Source: Ruminococcus sp. (lineage in GTDB: Bacteria > Bacillota > Clostridia > Oscillospirales > Ruminococcaceae). From it: a DNA stretch of 64,000 bases. The notes beneath the pieces were generated by a model that was not told where the DNA came from, did no database searches, and saw only the letters and a list, made by a program, of their open reading frames with translations. The position numbers and the translations under genes were made by a program. Location: NCBI GenBank assembly GCA_017622925.1, contig JAGAQC010000034.1, positions 1 to 64,000 on the forward strand, given 5' to 3'. Positions 50,374 through 59,503 of the stretch are shown here, piece by piece; positions within the stretch are counted from its first letter, which is position 1; each line of letters starts with the position of its first letter.

Positions 50374-52566
50374 ATGAAATTCAGAAAAATTTTAGCTTTG
50401 TTTTTGTCGGTTACGGTTTTGGGAACGGCTATGCCTGTTGTTTCGGTGGAAATGCCTAAAATCTCCATAACCGCTAATGCCGAGGAGACAGAATCGGCTG
50501 ATCCCAGATTGTATCTTAAATATAAAATGTTAAATGACGGCACAATTGAAATTACAGGATGTAACACGAACATTACTAAAGCAGAAATACCTTCTGACAT
50601 TAATGGTTATAAAGTTACAAGTATTGGTAGTATGGCATTTTTTCTCAGTGAAAACTTAACATCAATAACAATTCCCGACAGCGTTACAAGTATCGGCGAG
50701 AGGGCGTTTTCGTCTTGTTCGGGTCTAACATCAATAACAATTCCCGATAGCGTTACAAGTATCGGCAATAATGCGTTTCACGGTTGTTCGAGCCTGACAT
50801 CAATAACTATCCCCGACAGCGTTACAAGTATCGGCGATTCTGCGTTTTATTTTTGTACGAATCTGACAGAGATAACTATTCCCGAGGGCGTTAAAAGTAT
50901 CGGCGGCAATGCGTTTCATGAAACGCCATGGCTTGAAAATGAACGAGAAAAAAATCATTTAGTAATCGTAAACGGTATTCTTATTGACGGTAAAACCTGC
51001 TCGGGCGATGTTGTTATTCCCGACAGTGTTTCAAGTATCGGTAATAGTGCGTTTGAAAATTCTTCTTTGACATCAATAACGATTTCCGACAGTGTTTCAA
51101 GTATCGGCAATAATGCGTTCGTGAATTGTTCTTTGACATCAATAACGATTCCCGACAGCGTTACAAGTATCGGCGAGAGGGCGTTCTATGATTGTTTGGA
51201 TTTAGCAGAGATAGCGATTCCCGACAATGTTACAAGTATCAGCGATTATATGTTTTTTGGTTGTTCGGGTCTGACAGCGATAACTGTTCCCAACGGCGTT
51301 ACAAGTATTGGTTATATGGCGTTTAACGGTTGTTCGAGCCTGACATCAATAACTATTCCCGAAAGCGTTACAAGTATCGGAGCATTGGCGTTTAGGGAGT
51401 GTTCAAGTCTGACGTCAATGACTATTCCCGATGGCGTTACAAGTATTGGTTATATGGCATTTGACGGTTGTTCTGGTTTGACAGAAATAATTGTTCCCGA
51501 CAGCGTTACAGATATTGACTATTTTACGTTTTATGGTACGCCATGGATCGAAAATAAACGAAAAGAAGATACTTTAGTAATTGTAAACGGTTTTCTTATT
51601 GACGGAACAGCTTGTTCAGGCGATGTTGTTATTCCTGATACGGTCAAGAGCATTGGCGGACGTGCGTTTAATGGTTGTTTGGGTGTGACTTCGATAACTA
51701 TTCCCGACAGCGTTACACTTATCAGCAACGGAGCGTTTTATTGTTGTTCACATCTGACAGAGATAACCATTCCCGATAGCGTTACAAGTATTAGTTTTGA
51801 TGTGTTTTATGATACGCCATGGCTTAAAAATAAGCAAAAGGAAAATCCTTTAGTAGTTGTAAACGGTATTCTTATAGACGGTGGAACTTGTTCGGGCGAT
51901 GTTGTTATTCCCGAGAGCGTTACAAGTATCGGCGAGTATGCGTTTTCTCGGTGTTCGGGTCTGACTGCGGTAACTATTCCCGAGAGCGTTTCAAGTATCG
52001 GCGATTGTGCGTTCTACAGTTGCGAGGGTCTGACTTCAATAACGATAGAAAAACCCGATTGTGAAATTTACGACAGCGCAGATACAATTTCAACCGATTA
52101 TGATGACAAAGGTAAGCTTTATTTCAACGGCACAATTTACGGCTGCGAAAACTCCACCGCACAGGCATACGCCAAAAAATACAACAGAAAATTTGAATCC
52201 CTCGGCGCAGCGCCCGTACCGCCTGCAACAACTACAACAGTGACAACAACAATAACAACAACAACTAAAGCCACTACAACAACATCAACTACAGCCGAAA
52301 CGACTGCCGTACCCACGACTACCCCCTCTACCACAACTACCGCTGTATTGTTCGGCGACGCAAACTGCGACGGTAAAGTATCTATCGCCGATTCTACGGC
52401 TATCCTCCAGCACCTCGGAAATCAGGACAAATACGGTCTCTCGGAAAGCGGACTGACAAACGCCGACGTTGACGGAAACAGCGGCGTATCCACAAACGAT
52501 GCCCTTGTAATTCAAAAGGTAGACGCTAAAATCCTGACTGCCGAGCAGCTTCCGTTAAAAAAGTAA
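50374..52566 (+). CDS. BspA-type leucine-rich surface protein with dockerin
   Basis: 730 residues. Signal peptide (MKFRKILALFLSVTVLGTAM, cleaved near ANAEE). About 20 repeats of the BspA/LRR_5 kind, consensus LTSITIPDSVTSIGxxAFxxCSG, fill 60-570. Three of them are interrupted by an island, TPWLENxRxxxxLVIVNGILIDG (near 183, 388 and 479). A Thr-rich linker (about 610-655) leads to a two-loop type I dockerin (GDANCDGKVSIADSTAILQ; DVDGNSGVSTNDALVIQK). Likely docks onto a cohesin at the surface; ligand unknown. AGGAGG site. Confidence 0.92.
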   Translation: MKFRKILALFLSVTVLGTAMPVVSVEMPKISITANAEETESADPRLYLKYKMLNDGTIEITGCNTNITKAEIPSDINGYKVTSIGSMAFFLSENLTSITIPDSVTSIGERAFSSCSGLTSITIPDSVTSIGNNAFHGCSSLTSITIPDSVTSIGDSAFYFCTNLTEITIPEGVKSIGGNAFHETPWLENEREKNHLVIVNGILIDGKTCSGDVVIPDSVSSIGNSAFENSSLTSITISDSVSSIGNNAFVNCSLTSITIPDSVTSIGERAFYDCLDLAEIAIPDNVTSISDYMFFGCSGLTAITVPNGVTSIGYMAFNGCSSLTSITIPESVTSIGALAFRECSSLTSMTIPDGVTSIGYMAFDGCSGLTEIIVPDSVTDIDYFTFYGTPWIENKRKEDTLVIVNGFLIDGTACSGDVVIPDTVKSIGGRAFNGCLGVTSITIPDSVTLISNGAFYCCSHLTEITIPDSVTSISFDVFYDTPWLKNKQKENPLVVVNGILIDGGTCSGDVVIPESVTSIGEYAFSRCSGLTAVTIPESVSSIGDCAFYSCEGLTSITIEKPDCEIYDSADTISTDYDDKGKLYFNGTIYGCENSTAQAYAKKYNRKFESLGAAPVPPATTTTVTTTITTTTKATTTTSTTAETTAVPTTTPSTTTTAVLFGDANCDGKVSIADSTAILQHLGNQDKYGLSESGLTNADVDGNSGVSTNDALVIQKVDAKILTAEQLPLKK

Positions 52567-52583
52567 ATCAATACATATTTCTC

Positions 52584-52617
52584 AAAAAACAGCGGACAAG
52601 AGGTTCGCTGTTTTTTT
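52584..52617 (+). terminator. Intrinsic terminator
   Basis: aaaaACAGCG gacaagaggtt CGCTGTttttttt. Ends the leucine-rich protein transcript. Confidence 0.85.
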
Positions 52618-52761
52618 GATTTACGGAATTGATGTGTGAAAAATTTATCATAATTCATAACCTTTGAGGAAATTTTTGACAAAAAAATCAATAACAATTT
52701 GTTATTTTCGCTGAAAATTAAATTCTTAGTATATTTTTACTATTTAATTATTAAAAAACTG

Positions 52762-52790
52762 TTGATTTTTTTTGTAGAATGAGTTATAAT
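52762..52790 (+). promoter_or_regulatory. Promoter for the zinc-finger/proline-rich protein
   Basis: TTGATT at 52762-52767, 17-bp spacer, TATAAT at 52785-52790. The gene-free stretch 52567-52904 holds only the preceding terminator, this promoter and AT-rich sequence. Confidence 0.75.
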
Positions 52791-52904
52791 AGAAGATGAT
52801 AGAATCGTGGAGTATACACAAATTAGAAAATTGGCGTCCCGCTGCCGAAAAGCTGGGGCAGAAAGTCACATTAGGTTTTTTGACTTCTGCAAATGGAGAT
52901 GGTT

Positions 52905-55529
52905 ATGAATATTACACTTATAACAACTTCCTTTAACGACGAGGTTCACGGAACCTTCAATGACAAAAAAACAGGCTGCGGAATCAATCTGCTAAAGCCG
53001 GAAAATGTTACACGCTACCGTCGGGGCGGAAAAATGACCGATCTCGGCGAGGTCACCTGCGAACGCTGCAAGACCAAGATCGCCAAGGAAATGATAAAGT
53101 CCGACCAAAAGGAAATGAAGGCGATACTTAAAGAAGAACGCATGAAAGCCAAAAAAGGCATCGAGGACGAGGGTATCGTGCCGCTGGGAAATACTACCGC
53201 TAAGATCACGTCCGCTCAGAACGTTCACGAACCCGAGCCGGAGCGTGTTCCCGAGCCGCCAAAGCCTGCATTTCAGCCTAACGGCACGCCTGTTCTTGAT
53301 AACGATCTGGCTAAATTCGCTATTAAAAAGCCCGACGAACAGCCCGAAGCTCCCTCTAAAAACGAGTTTGTTCCCGAGCCTCCCAAGCTTTTCGACGACG
53401 AACCCTCTGTCCCTGCTCAGCCCGAGCCTGCGCCGACTCCTGCCGTCGAGGAGGACGATTTCTTAGCGCAGTTCGCAATACAGAAGCCCGATGAATCCGA
53501 AGTTCCTACAGAGGAAAAAGAGGACGACTTTTTGGCGCAGTTTGCTATTTCCGCTCCCCACAAGGAAGAACCTCAGCAGGAAGAGCCGGAAACTCCTCCC
53601 GTACTGGACGATATTTCGGCTGCGTTGGCGGCAATGGAACAGTCGCCGATAAATTCAGCTCCCAAAGCTCCCGAACCGACGCCCGAGCCTGCGCCTGCTC
53701 CGAATATGGCGGACGAGGACGACATAATGAAGATGTTCGCTATCGGCGCGCCGCCTCAGTCGGAAGAACACGACAAGATCGCAATTGAGGAGAAGGACAT
53801 CACGCCTGTCAAGACCGAGCCTGCACCTGTTGAAGAAGCTCCTGCGCGTGACTACTCGAGCGAATGGGATATTATAGCAAATCAGCTTTTCGGCGGAGCT
53901 TCCGAAGATGCCGAAGCTCCCGTTATCGAGGATATTTCTGCTCCCAAGCTTGACAATATCGCTCCCGTTGAAGCTCCCAAGCCTCCTGTTTTGGACGATA
54001 TTGCCGACATAAAGGAAACTGCCGAAGCTCCGAAAGCTCCCGTTATCGAGGAAGTTTCCGCTCCCGTGCTTGACGATATCGCTCCCGTTGAAGCTCCCAA
54101 GCCTCCTGTTTTGGACGATATTGCCGACATAAAGGAAACTGCCGAAGCTCCGAAAGCTCCCGTTATCGAGGATATTTCTGCTCCCGTGCTTGATGAAATT
54201 GCGCCTGTTGAAGCTCCCAAAGCTCCTGCTTTGGACGATATTGCCGACATAAAGGAAACCGCCGAAGCTCCGAAAGCTCCTGTTATCGAGGATATTTCTG
54301 CTCCCGTGCTGGACGAAATTGCGCCCGTTGAAGCACCCAAAGCTCCTGTTTTGGACGATATTGCTCCTGCAAAGGAAGCTGCCGAAGCTCCGAAAGCTCC
54401 CGTTATCGAGGAAGTTTCCGAACCCGAAGAAAAGGAAGACGAGCGTCCCATACTCGAAGATATTGACGACGACGATGACGACGAGCTTGAACTTATCTCA
54501 GAGTCCCTTGAACCGAAAGCTCCCGTACTTGACAATATTTCGGACGCCATCTCGGCTATGAATATCCCTGCGCCGACTGTTTCAAAGCCTGCGCCCGTTC
54601 AGCCTGCTCCCGTTCAGACTGCGCCTGTGATCGACGACATTTCCGCCGCATTATCGGCTTTGAATGCGAATACTCAGCCTGTAGGTGCTGTTCCCGTTCA
54701 GTCTGCGCCTGTTTCGCCTGTACCGGTGCAGCCTGTCCCGACAGTTCCCGCACAGCCTGTCGCTCCTGCTCCCGTTCCCATGCAGCCTACCGCTCCTATC
54801 GCAGGAGCTTTGAGTCAGGTCATTTCCGTACCTCAGATAACAGGCTATAACGACAAGAATCAGCCTATCTATACATATGTTCAGATGCAGATACAGGGCT
54901 ACGATCAAAACGGTCAGCCTATCCTTGTGCCGATGCCGGGTCAGACTATCCCCGTCCCGACAGCTCCGACCACGTTCAACCAGACCTTCAATCAGAACAC
55001 GAGACTTCGCGATGCCATTGCCGCGGCTAAGGAAGTTCCCAAGTCCTCAAAGGATATGACTCCCGGTCAGCGTATCGCCGCCGCAGAAGCCGCAAAGGGT
55101 TCTCCCATATCGGCAAACGTTTCAAAGATAGCAACAAATCCTCATACAAGGTCTACTTCTCAGGCGTTTATCTCAGCTATCTCGGTTTCCAAGGAATACG
55201 CAAATCAAAGTCTTACGGAAACTCAGGGTCTTAAACAGAGAACGGGCGTTCTCAATTCCGTAGAGGACGTTCTCTCGCAGTTGGGCGACAATTCGCTTAA
55301 AGAGAAAAAGCTTGCCGAGGCTAAGGCGCAGATCAGCATTCCTGCATATCAGGAGTACAAAGCTCCTACGAAAACGACCTCCTATTCGCCTAAGCCTGCC
55401 GCACCGAAAGCAGCTCCCACTCCTGCTCCCGTGAACAACAGACCGCTCACTAAATCCGAGCTTAAAGCTAAGAAAAAGCAGGACAAAATAGACGCTAAGT
55501 TCCAAAAGGAAATGTCAAAAAGAAAATAA
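52905..55529 (+). CDS. Zinc-finger protein with long acidic proline-rich repeats
   Basis: 874 residues. Residues 1-70 carry Cys residues (TGCGINLL, VTCERCKTKI) that look like a small zinc finger, then a charged helix. From about 100 to 600 the chain is low-complexity Pro/Glu/Ala, with IxxPxLDDI-type motifs (FAIxxP, PVLDDIA, APVIEDIS) repeated many times. A 40-residue unit recurs exactly at the DNA level (120-bp period). A Gln/Pro-rich part follows, then a basic helical C-terminus. No signal peptide, so cytoplasmic. Function unknown; likely a flexible scaffold. Confidence 0.75.
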   Translation: MNITLITTSFNDEVHGTFNDKKTGCGINLLKPENVTRYRRGGKMTDLGEVTCERCKTKIAKEMIKSDQKEMKAILKEERMKAKKGIEDEGIVPLGNTTAKITSAQNVHEPEPERVPEPPKPAFQPNGTPVLDNDLAKFAIKKPDEQPEAPSKNEFVPEPPKLFDDEPSVPAQPEPAPTPAVEEDDFLAQFAIQKPDESEVPTEEKEDDFLAQFAISAPHKEEPQQEEPETPPVLDDISAALAAMEQSPINSAPKAPEPTPEPAPAPNMADEDDIMKMFAIGAPPQSEEHDKIAIEEKDITPVKTEPAPVEEAPARDYSSEWDIIANQLFGGASEDAEAPVIEDISAPKLDNIAPVEAPKPPVLDDIADIKETAEAPKAPVIEEVSAPVLDDIAPVEAPKPPVLDDIADIKETAEAPKAPVIEDISAPVLDEIAPVEAPKAPALDDIADIKETAEAPKAPVIEDISAPVLDEIAPVEAPKAPVLDDIAPAKEAAEAPKAPVIEEVSEPEEKEDERPILEDIDDDDDDELELISESLEPKAPVLDNISDAISAMNIPAPTVSKPAPVQPAPVQTAPVIDDISAALSALNANTQPVGAVPVQSAPVSPVPVQPVPTVPAQPVAPAPVPMQPTAPIAGALSQVISVPQITGYNDKNQPIYTYVQMQIQGYDQNGQPILVPMPGQTIPVPTAPTTFNQTFNQNTRLRDAIAAAKEVPKSSKDMTPGQRIAAAEAAKGSPISANVSKIATNPHTRSTSQAFISAISVSKEYANQSLTETQGLKQRTGVLNSVEDVLSQLGDNSLKEKKLAEAKAQISIPAYQEYKAPTKTTSYSPKPAAPKAAPTPAPVNNRPLTKSELKAKKKQDKIDAKFQKEMSKRK
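53917..54420 (+). repeat. In-frame 120-bp tandem repeat, about four units
   Basis: The sequence gctcccgttatcgagga recurs at 53917, 54037, 54157, 54277 and 54397, always 120 bp apart, with few changes (for example gctcccgtgcttgac versus gctcccaagcttgac). It encodes 40-residue units in the preceding protein. Likely length-variable between strains. Confidence 0.9.
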
Positions 55530-55532
55530 ATC

Positions 55533-55720
55533 ACCGTTTACAACTTAAGAGGATTTTGTTACCCTTTACTTTCTGTTAAAGAGCGATTCTTTGAACCAAT
55601 GTCGTAACATTCTGCTCCATTTGGGGCAGAATGTTACGAAAACTGAGATTCCAAAGGGGTCACCCCTTTGGCAGGGGGTGTGGGGGACAGAGTCCCCCAC
55701 TTAAAGTTGTAGACAGTGGA
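55533..55720 (+). repeat. Composite hairpin element (family A2), copy 3
   Basis: Outer arms ccgtttacaacttaag and its near complement at 55700-55719. Inner palindromes are identical in order to the copy at 19607. It lies between the proline-rich protein and the TPR-like protein. Confidence 0.8.
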
Positions 55721-55746
55721 TATTAAATCACTTACGAGGTAAAAAC

Positions 55747-56826
55747 ATGGATAAAAACGAGATCATAAAAGAGCTTCAGTCCAAACTGGGCGATTCACCC
55801 GAGGAGAACGACAAAATTCTCCGTGCCGAGGGCGAAAAATTCGCAAAAGAGGGAAATATCGAGGGCTTGAATGTAGTGGGCGAGATGATACTTGACAACA
55901 TGCCCGATGACAGAAAAAAAGAGATCGAACGCCTGACGCACCTTGACGGACTAAGGCTCGACCGGTTCCACAAGAATATTTTAGACCTTATCTCCGAACG
56001 CAAGATCGTTGAAGCCGTTCCCTTAGCCGAACGCCTTTACAAAAAGATAATCCTCGACTATGCTCCGACGGATAAGGCGAAGTTCGTTTCGCTGAGAAAT
56101 CCATTTGAGGATAATCTGTGCCAAACGCTTTTCAAGGACGACAGGATACTTAACCGCACGCCTTTCGATTTTTCGGAGTATATAACGACTTACGCCTATC
56201 TTCTTGTTGAAGCGGGCGCAAACGTTGACGCTATCCCGATACTCGAAAAAGCGATAGAGTACAACCCCGTTGACGTTGGTCCGAGATTCGAGCTTTGCGA
56301 AATATACAAGATAATCCGCAACAAGAAAAAGGTTCTGGAGGTTACGCGCGACACTCTGAAAATCGCTTCCTCACCTGTCGCCATTGCTCGCTGTTACGCC
56401 AATGTCGGCTATACCCTTACGGATTACGGCGATTATGAGGACGCAGGCGTTTTCTATACGGCAAGCGTTATGTTTGCGCCGAACCCTGCTATTCCCCTTG
56501 AAATGAAGCACCTGACCGACTTAAAGGGTTCGCCTATTACAAAGCCGTCGCAGAAAAAGGTCATCGACACGATGAAGAAGTACGACATTGAGTACGGTCC
56601 CGATAAAACCGTTATCGAGGTAGCGGCTCAGCTTGCAAGCCATTACATCATCAAAAAGGACGTTCAGAACGCTTTGAATGCGCTGAAAATAACGTACAAT
56701 CTGACGCTGGACGAGGGCGTTAAAAAGCTCATATTACAGCTTGACCCCAACTCCCCGATGCTGAGACCTAAGCCCGAGGACGACGAAGCTGCCGCGGCAA
56801 ACAGAGCAAATATCACACATAACTGA
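55747..56826 (+). CDS. TPR-like helical protein
   Basis: 359 residues, almost all helical. Segments such as EAVPLAERLYKKIILDY, YLLVEAGANVDAIPILEKAIEYNP and CYANVGYTLTDYGDYEDAGVFYTASVMFAPNP fit tetratricopeptide-type repeats near 140-245. No signal peptide or membrane span. Probably a protein-binding scaffold; its neighbour on the left is another possible scaffold. Confidence 0.65.
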   Translation: MDKNEIIKELQSKLGDSPEENDKILRAEGEKFAKEGNIEGLNVVGEMILDNMPDDRKKEIERLTHLDGLRLDRFHKNILDLISERKIVEAVPLAERLYKKIILDYAPTDKAKFVSLRNPFEDNLCQTLFKDDRILNRTPFDFSEYITTYAYLLVEAGANVDAIPILEKAIEYNPVDVGPRFELCEIYKIIRNKKKVLEVTRDTLKIASSPVAIARCYANVGYTLTDYGDYEDAGVFYTASVMFAPNPAIPLEMKHLTDLKGSPITKPSQKKVIDTMKKYDIEYGPDKTVIEVAAQLASHYIIKKDVQNALNALKITYNLTLDEGVKKLILQLDPNSPMLRPKPEDDEAAAANRANITHN

Positions 56827-56830
56827 TTCT

Positions 56831-56864
56831 AAAGCAGACTGATTTTTTCAGTCTGCTTTTTTAT
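56831..56864 (+). terminator. Intrinsic terminator
   Basis: AAAGCAGACTGA / TCAGTCTGCTTT, loop tttt, followed by tttt. Perfect 11- to 12-bp stem. Confidence 0.9.
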
Positions 56865-56911
56865 AGTGAGAAAATTCGACTGAAAATTAAAAAAACTAAT
56901 ATCGTAATTTC

Positions 56912-57090
56912 AAAGGGAACGCCCTCTCTTGCAGGGCGTTCCCTCTTTCAAAACAGTCCGCAGGACTGTTTTGAAATTCACCCTTTGCGGAGCGCTTAAA
57001 CGATTTGTGGGGCTTTGCCCCACGCCCCACCAGAGGCGCTGCCTCTGGACTTCGCCAAAGGGACACCGTCCCTTTGGAATCCCGATGTTA
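56912..57090 (-). repeat. Five-hairpin intergenic element (family A), copy 5
   Basis: Inverted relative to copy 1. Starts aagggaacgccctctcttgc, ends ggaatcccgatgtta. The variable stem is caaaacagtcc...ggactgttttg. It lies in the gene-free stretch 56827-57232 between the terminator and the two-component promoter. Confidence 0.85.
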
Positions 57091-57149
57091 TTAACAGAGT
57101 TTGCCTGCTGAATTTGTTCAAAAAATCATAATATTTTTCCCAAAATCAA

Positions 57150-57178
57150 TTGACTTTTTTTTAAAATTGCGTTATAAT
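57150..57178 (+). promoter_or_regulatory. Promoter for the two-component system
   Basis: TTGACT at 57150-57155, 17-bp spacer, TATAAT at 57173-57178. Confidence 0.8.
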
Positions 57179-57232
57179 ATTATTGTAATAAGCTGAGAAA
57201 CCTCTCTCAGCCCATGAAGGAAGGTAAATTTT

Positions 57233-57940
57233 ATGGCAAATGAAAAAAGCTTAAAAATTTTAATTGTAGATGACGATAAAAATATATGCGATCTGCTAAG
57301 ATTATATCTCGAAAAAGACGGCTACAGCGTTATCCTCTCCCACGACGGCGAAGAAGCTGTGGTAAAGTTCAACGCCCTTAAACCCGATATGGTTTTGCTT
57401 GATATAATGCTCCCCGGTATGGACGGCTGGCAGGTGTGCCGTGAAATACGTAAAAAATCCAACGTCCCGATCATTATGATAACCGCTAAGGGCGAGACTA
57501 TCGACAAGGTTATCGGTCTTGAACTCGGCGCGGACGATTACATCGTGAAGCCCTTTGACGCTAAAGAGGTCATTGCACGTATCAACGCTGTCACAAGACG
57601 TGTGGGCAGCATAAACGTTGAACCCGAAGTTAAGGAAGTCCGCTACGAAAAGCTCTCCGTAAATATGACGCGCTACGAGCTGAAAGTAAACGGAAAGATC
57701 GTCGATACTCCGCCCAAAGAGCTTGAACTGCTCTACTATCTCGCCGCTAACCCGAACAGAGTTTACACCCGCGATCAGCTCCTTGACGAAGTATGGGGAT
57801 TCGAGTACTACGGCGATTCCAGAACTATTGACGTTCACATCAAGCGTCTGCGTGAAAAGCTGGAGGGCGTTTCCGACAAATGGGCGCTCAAAACAGTATG
57901 GGGCGTGGGATATAAGTTTGAAGCGGAGGAAGAAGAATAA
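57233..57940 (+). CDS. OmpR/PhoB-family response regulator
   Basis: 235 residues. Receiver domain with acidic pocket VDDDKNI, phospho-acceptor Asp near 57 (LLDIMLPGMDGW), Thr in MITAKGE and Lys in IVKPFDAKE. The C-terminal winged helix (about 130-232) shows ELELLYYLAANPNRVYTRDQLL and the recognition helix region DSRTIDVHIKRLREKL. Pairs with the kinase downstream; targets may include the htrA-LRR genes that follow. Confidence 0.95.
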   Translation: MANEKSLKILIVDDDKNICDLLRLYLEKDGYSVILSHDGEEAVVKFNALKPDMVLLDIMLPGMDGWQVCREIRKKSNVPIIMITAKGETIDKVIGLELGADDYIVKPFDAKEVIARINAVTRRVGSINVEPEVKEVRYEKLSVNMTRYELKVNGKIVDTPPKELELLYYLAANPNRVYTRDQLLDEVWGFEYYGDSRTIDVHIKRLREKLEGVSDKWALKTVWGVGYKFEAEEEE

Positions 57941-58042
57941 TTCATTGCCGTTTCAGAATTTGTAAACATAATTGATTTGTAAAATCAAAGAGAATTGGGG
58001 GTGGTTTTGACTGTCCCCTTTACTTATATAGAGGTGATTTTT

Positions 58043-59494
58043 CTGAGATCCAAAAACAGCTCGTATTATCGCATTTTTCGGCTGATAATGACTGTTACCG
58101 CCTGTGTGCTTGTGTCACTGGGAGCTGTGGTAGTCAGCGTTTCAGCGGCGATATACCGTAATTCTGAGCTTGAAAAAGTAAAATCGGCAGGCGATTTTTT
58201 CATAAGCTGCATTACAGACGATTACAACGAAAATAAAGACGACTATCTGAACGCCGCTGATTACTACGGCTATAAGCTTGCCAGCGAACAGGAAATACGC
58301 TTGTATATGTTCGACGCCGACGGAAAATGCCTTATCGCGCCGAACGGCGATACGTCAAACGCAAAAAATCTCACCAAAAGCACGATGTCCGAACTTGAAG
58401 AAGAGGACTTTTTGGGGATAGACTCGGAATTTCTCTCACAGAGAGTGCCGAGCCTGATGTATATTACGAAATTTTTCCTTGAAGAAGACGACAATAAATT
58501 CACTCCGAGATACATTCTCGCCGCAGCGACTACCGAAAACGTGGACGATTTCAACATAGCCGTGCTTATCGTCTATTCTTCGGCGGCTTTGCTGCTTTTC
58601 GCAGGCTGCTTTGTCATTTTCAGAAAAAGGATAGAAGCAAACATGAAGTTCGAGGCGGAATTTCTGCGCATTGTCGAAAACTACTCCAAAGACGAGTTTT
58701 CGGAAAAGCTTTCTACCGATATTTCACCGAACCTCATTCAGATATGCGACTTGGTGAACACCCTTGCCGCAAACGTCGAAAAAAGCGAGGAAACAAGCCG
58801 AACGTTTATTGCCAACGTTTCCCACGAGCTGAGAACGCCCATGACCACTATCGGCGGCTTCGTTGACGGTATTCTTGACGGCACTATCAAGAAAAGCCGT
58901 CAGCAGGAATACCTCATTCTCGTTTCTCAGGAGATACAGCGGCTTCGCATTCTGATAACCTCCATGCTCAATATGAGCCGCTTTGAATCGGGAACGATGC
59001 GTCCCAATTTCAAGGAAACTAACCTCACCGACCTTGTAATTAAAGTCGTACTGATGTTTGAAAAACGCATCGAGGAAAAGAATCTACAGGTCGAGGAGCT
59101 TGACAGCCGCCGTATCATTGCCGTTGCGGACGCCGACCTCATGCAGCAGGTCGTCTACAACCTTGTGGAAAATGCGGTCAAATTCGTAAACGAGGGCGGC
59201 ACGCTTTCGTTTACCTTCGATAAAAAGGACGACATCTGCATTATCGGTATCAGAAATACGGGCGAGGGTCTTAAAGATGACGAAATACAGCAGGTTTTCG
59301 ACCGCTTCTACAAAACCGATTCCTCACGTGGCAAGGACACTACGGGTCTTGGTCTCGGACTTTCTATCTCACGCAAGATAGTACATCTTCATCACGGACA
59401 TATCGTTGTAAAGAGCGTTTACGGCGAGTATACAGAATTTCAGATACAGATCCCCGAGGACTGCACTCGCGGAGAAAAAGAGAAAAAAGATTAA
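58043..59494 (+). CDS. Sensor histidine kinase
   Basis: 484 residues if started at CTG 58043, which follows GAGGTGAT with ideal spacing (8 nt from GAGG). Earlier in-frame TTG 57995 and 58007 and GTG 58034 have poorer sites. Two spans (about 12-36 and 173-193) bracket an extracellular sensor domain. The phospho-acceptor is His261 in FIANVSHELRTPMTT. ATPase boxes NLVENAVKFV, IRNTGEGLKDDEIQQVF and TTGLGLGLSI are intact. Gene identity is firm; the start is inferred. Confidence 0.9.
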   Translation: MRSKNSSYYRIFRLIMTVTACVLVSLGAVVVSVSAAIYRNSELEKVKSAGDFFISCITDDYNENKDDYLNAADYYGYKLASEQEIRLYMFDADGKCLIAPNGDTSNAKNLTKSTMSELEEEDFLGIDSEFLSQRVPSLMYITKFFLEEDDNKFTPRYILAAATTENVDDFNIAVLIVYSSAALLLFAGCFVIFRKRIEANMKFEAEFLRIVENYSKDEFSEKLSTDISPNLIQICDLVNTLAANVEKSEETSRTFIANVSHELRTPMTTIGGFVDGILDGTIKKSRQQEYLILVSQEIQRLRILITSMLNMSRFESGTMRPNFKETNLTDLVIKVVLMFEKRIEEKNLQVEELDSRRIIAVADADLMQQVVYNLVENAVKFVNEGGTLSFTFDKKDDICIIGIRNTGEGLKDDEIQQVFDRFYKTDSSRGKDTTGLGLGLSISRKIVHLHHGHIVVKSVYGEYTEFQIQIPEDCTRGEKEKKD

Positions 59495-59503
59495 GGAGCA
59501 GCT

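Noticed and set aside
50600-52050. Regularly spaced DNA repeats looking like a CRISPR array (ttacaagtatcgg)
   Set aside because: The repeats are in frame, encode LRR_5 units (VTSIG), and the intervals are also coding and related to each other.
53917-54420. 120-bp tandem repeat as CRISPR or replication iteron
   Set aside because: Strictly in frame, within a protein, and there are no unique spacers.
53882-54550. Minus-strand 222-residue Ser-rich open frame
   Set aside because: It is the antisense of the Pro/Glu repeats of the gene at 52905. Its repetitive Ser/Ile/Thr make-up is a side effect of the 120-bp repeat.
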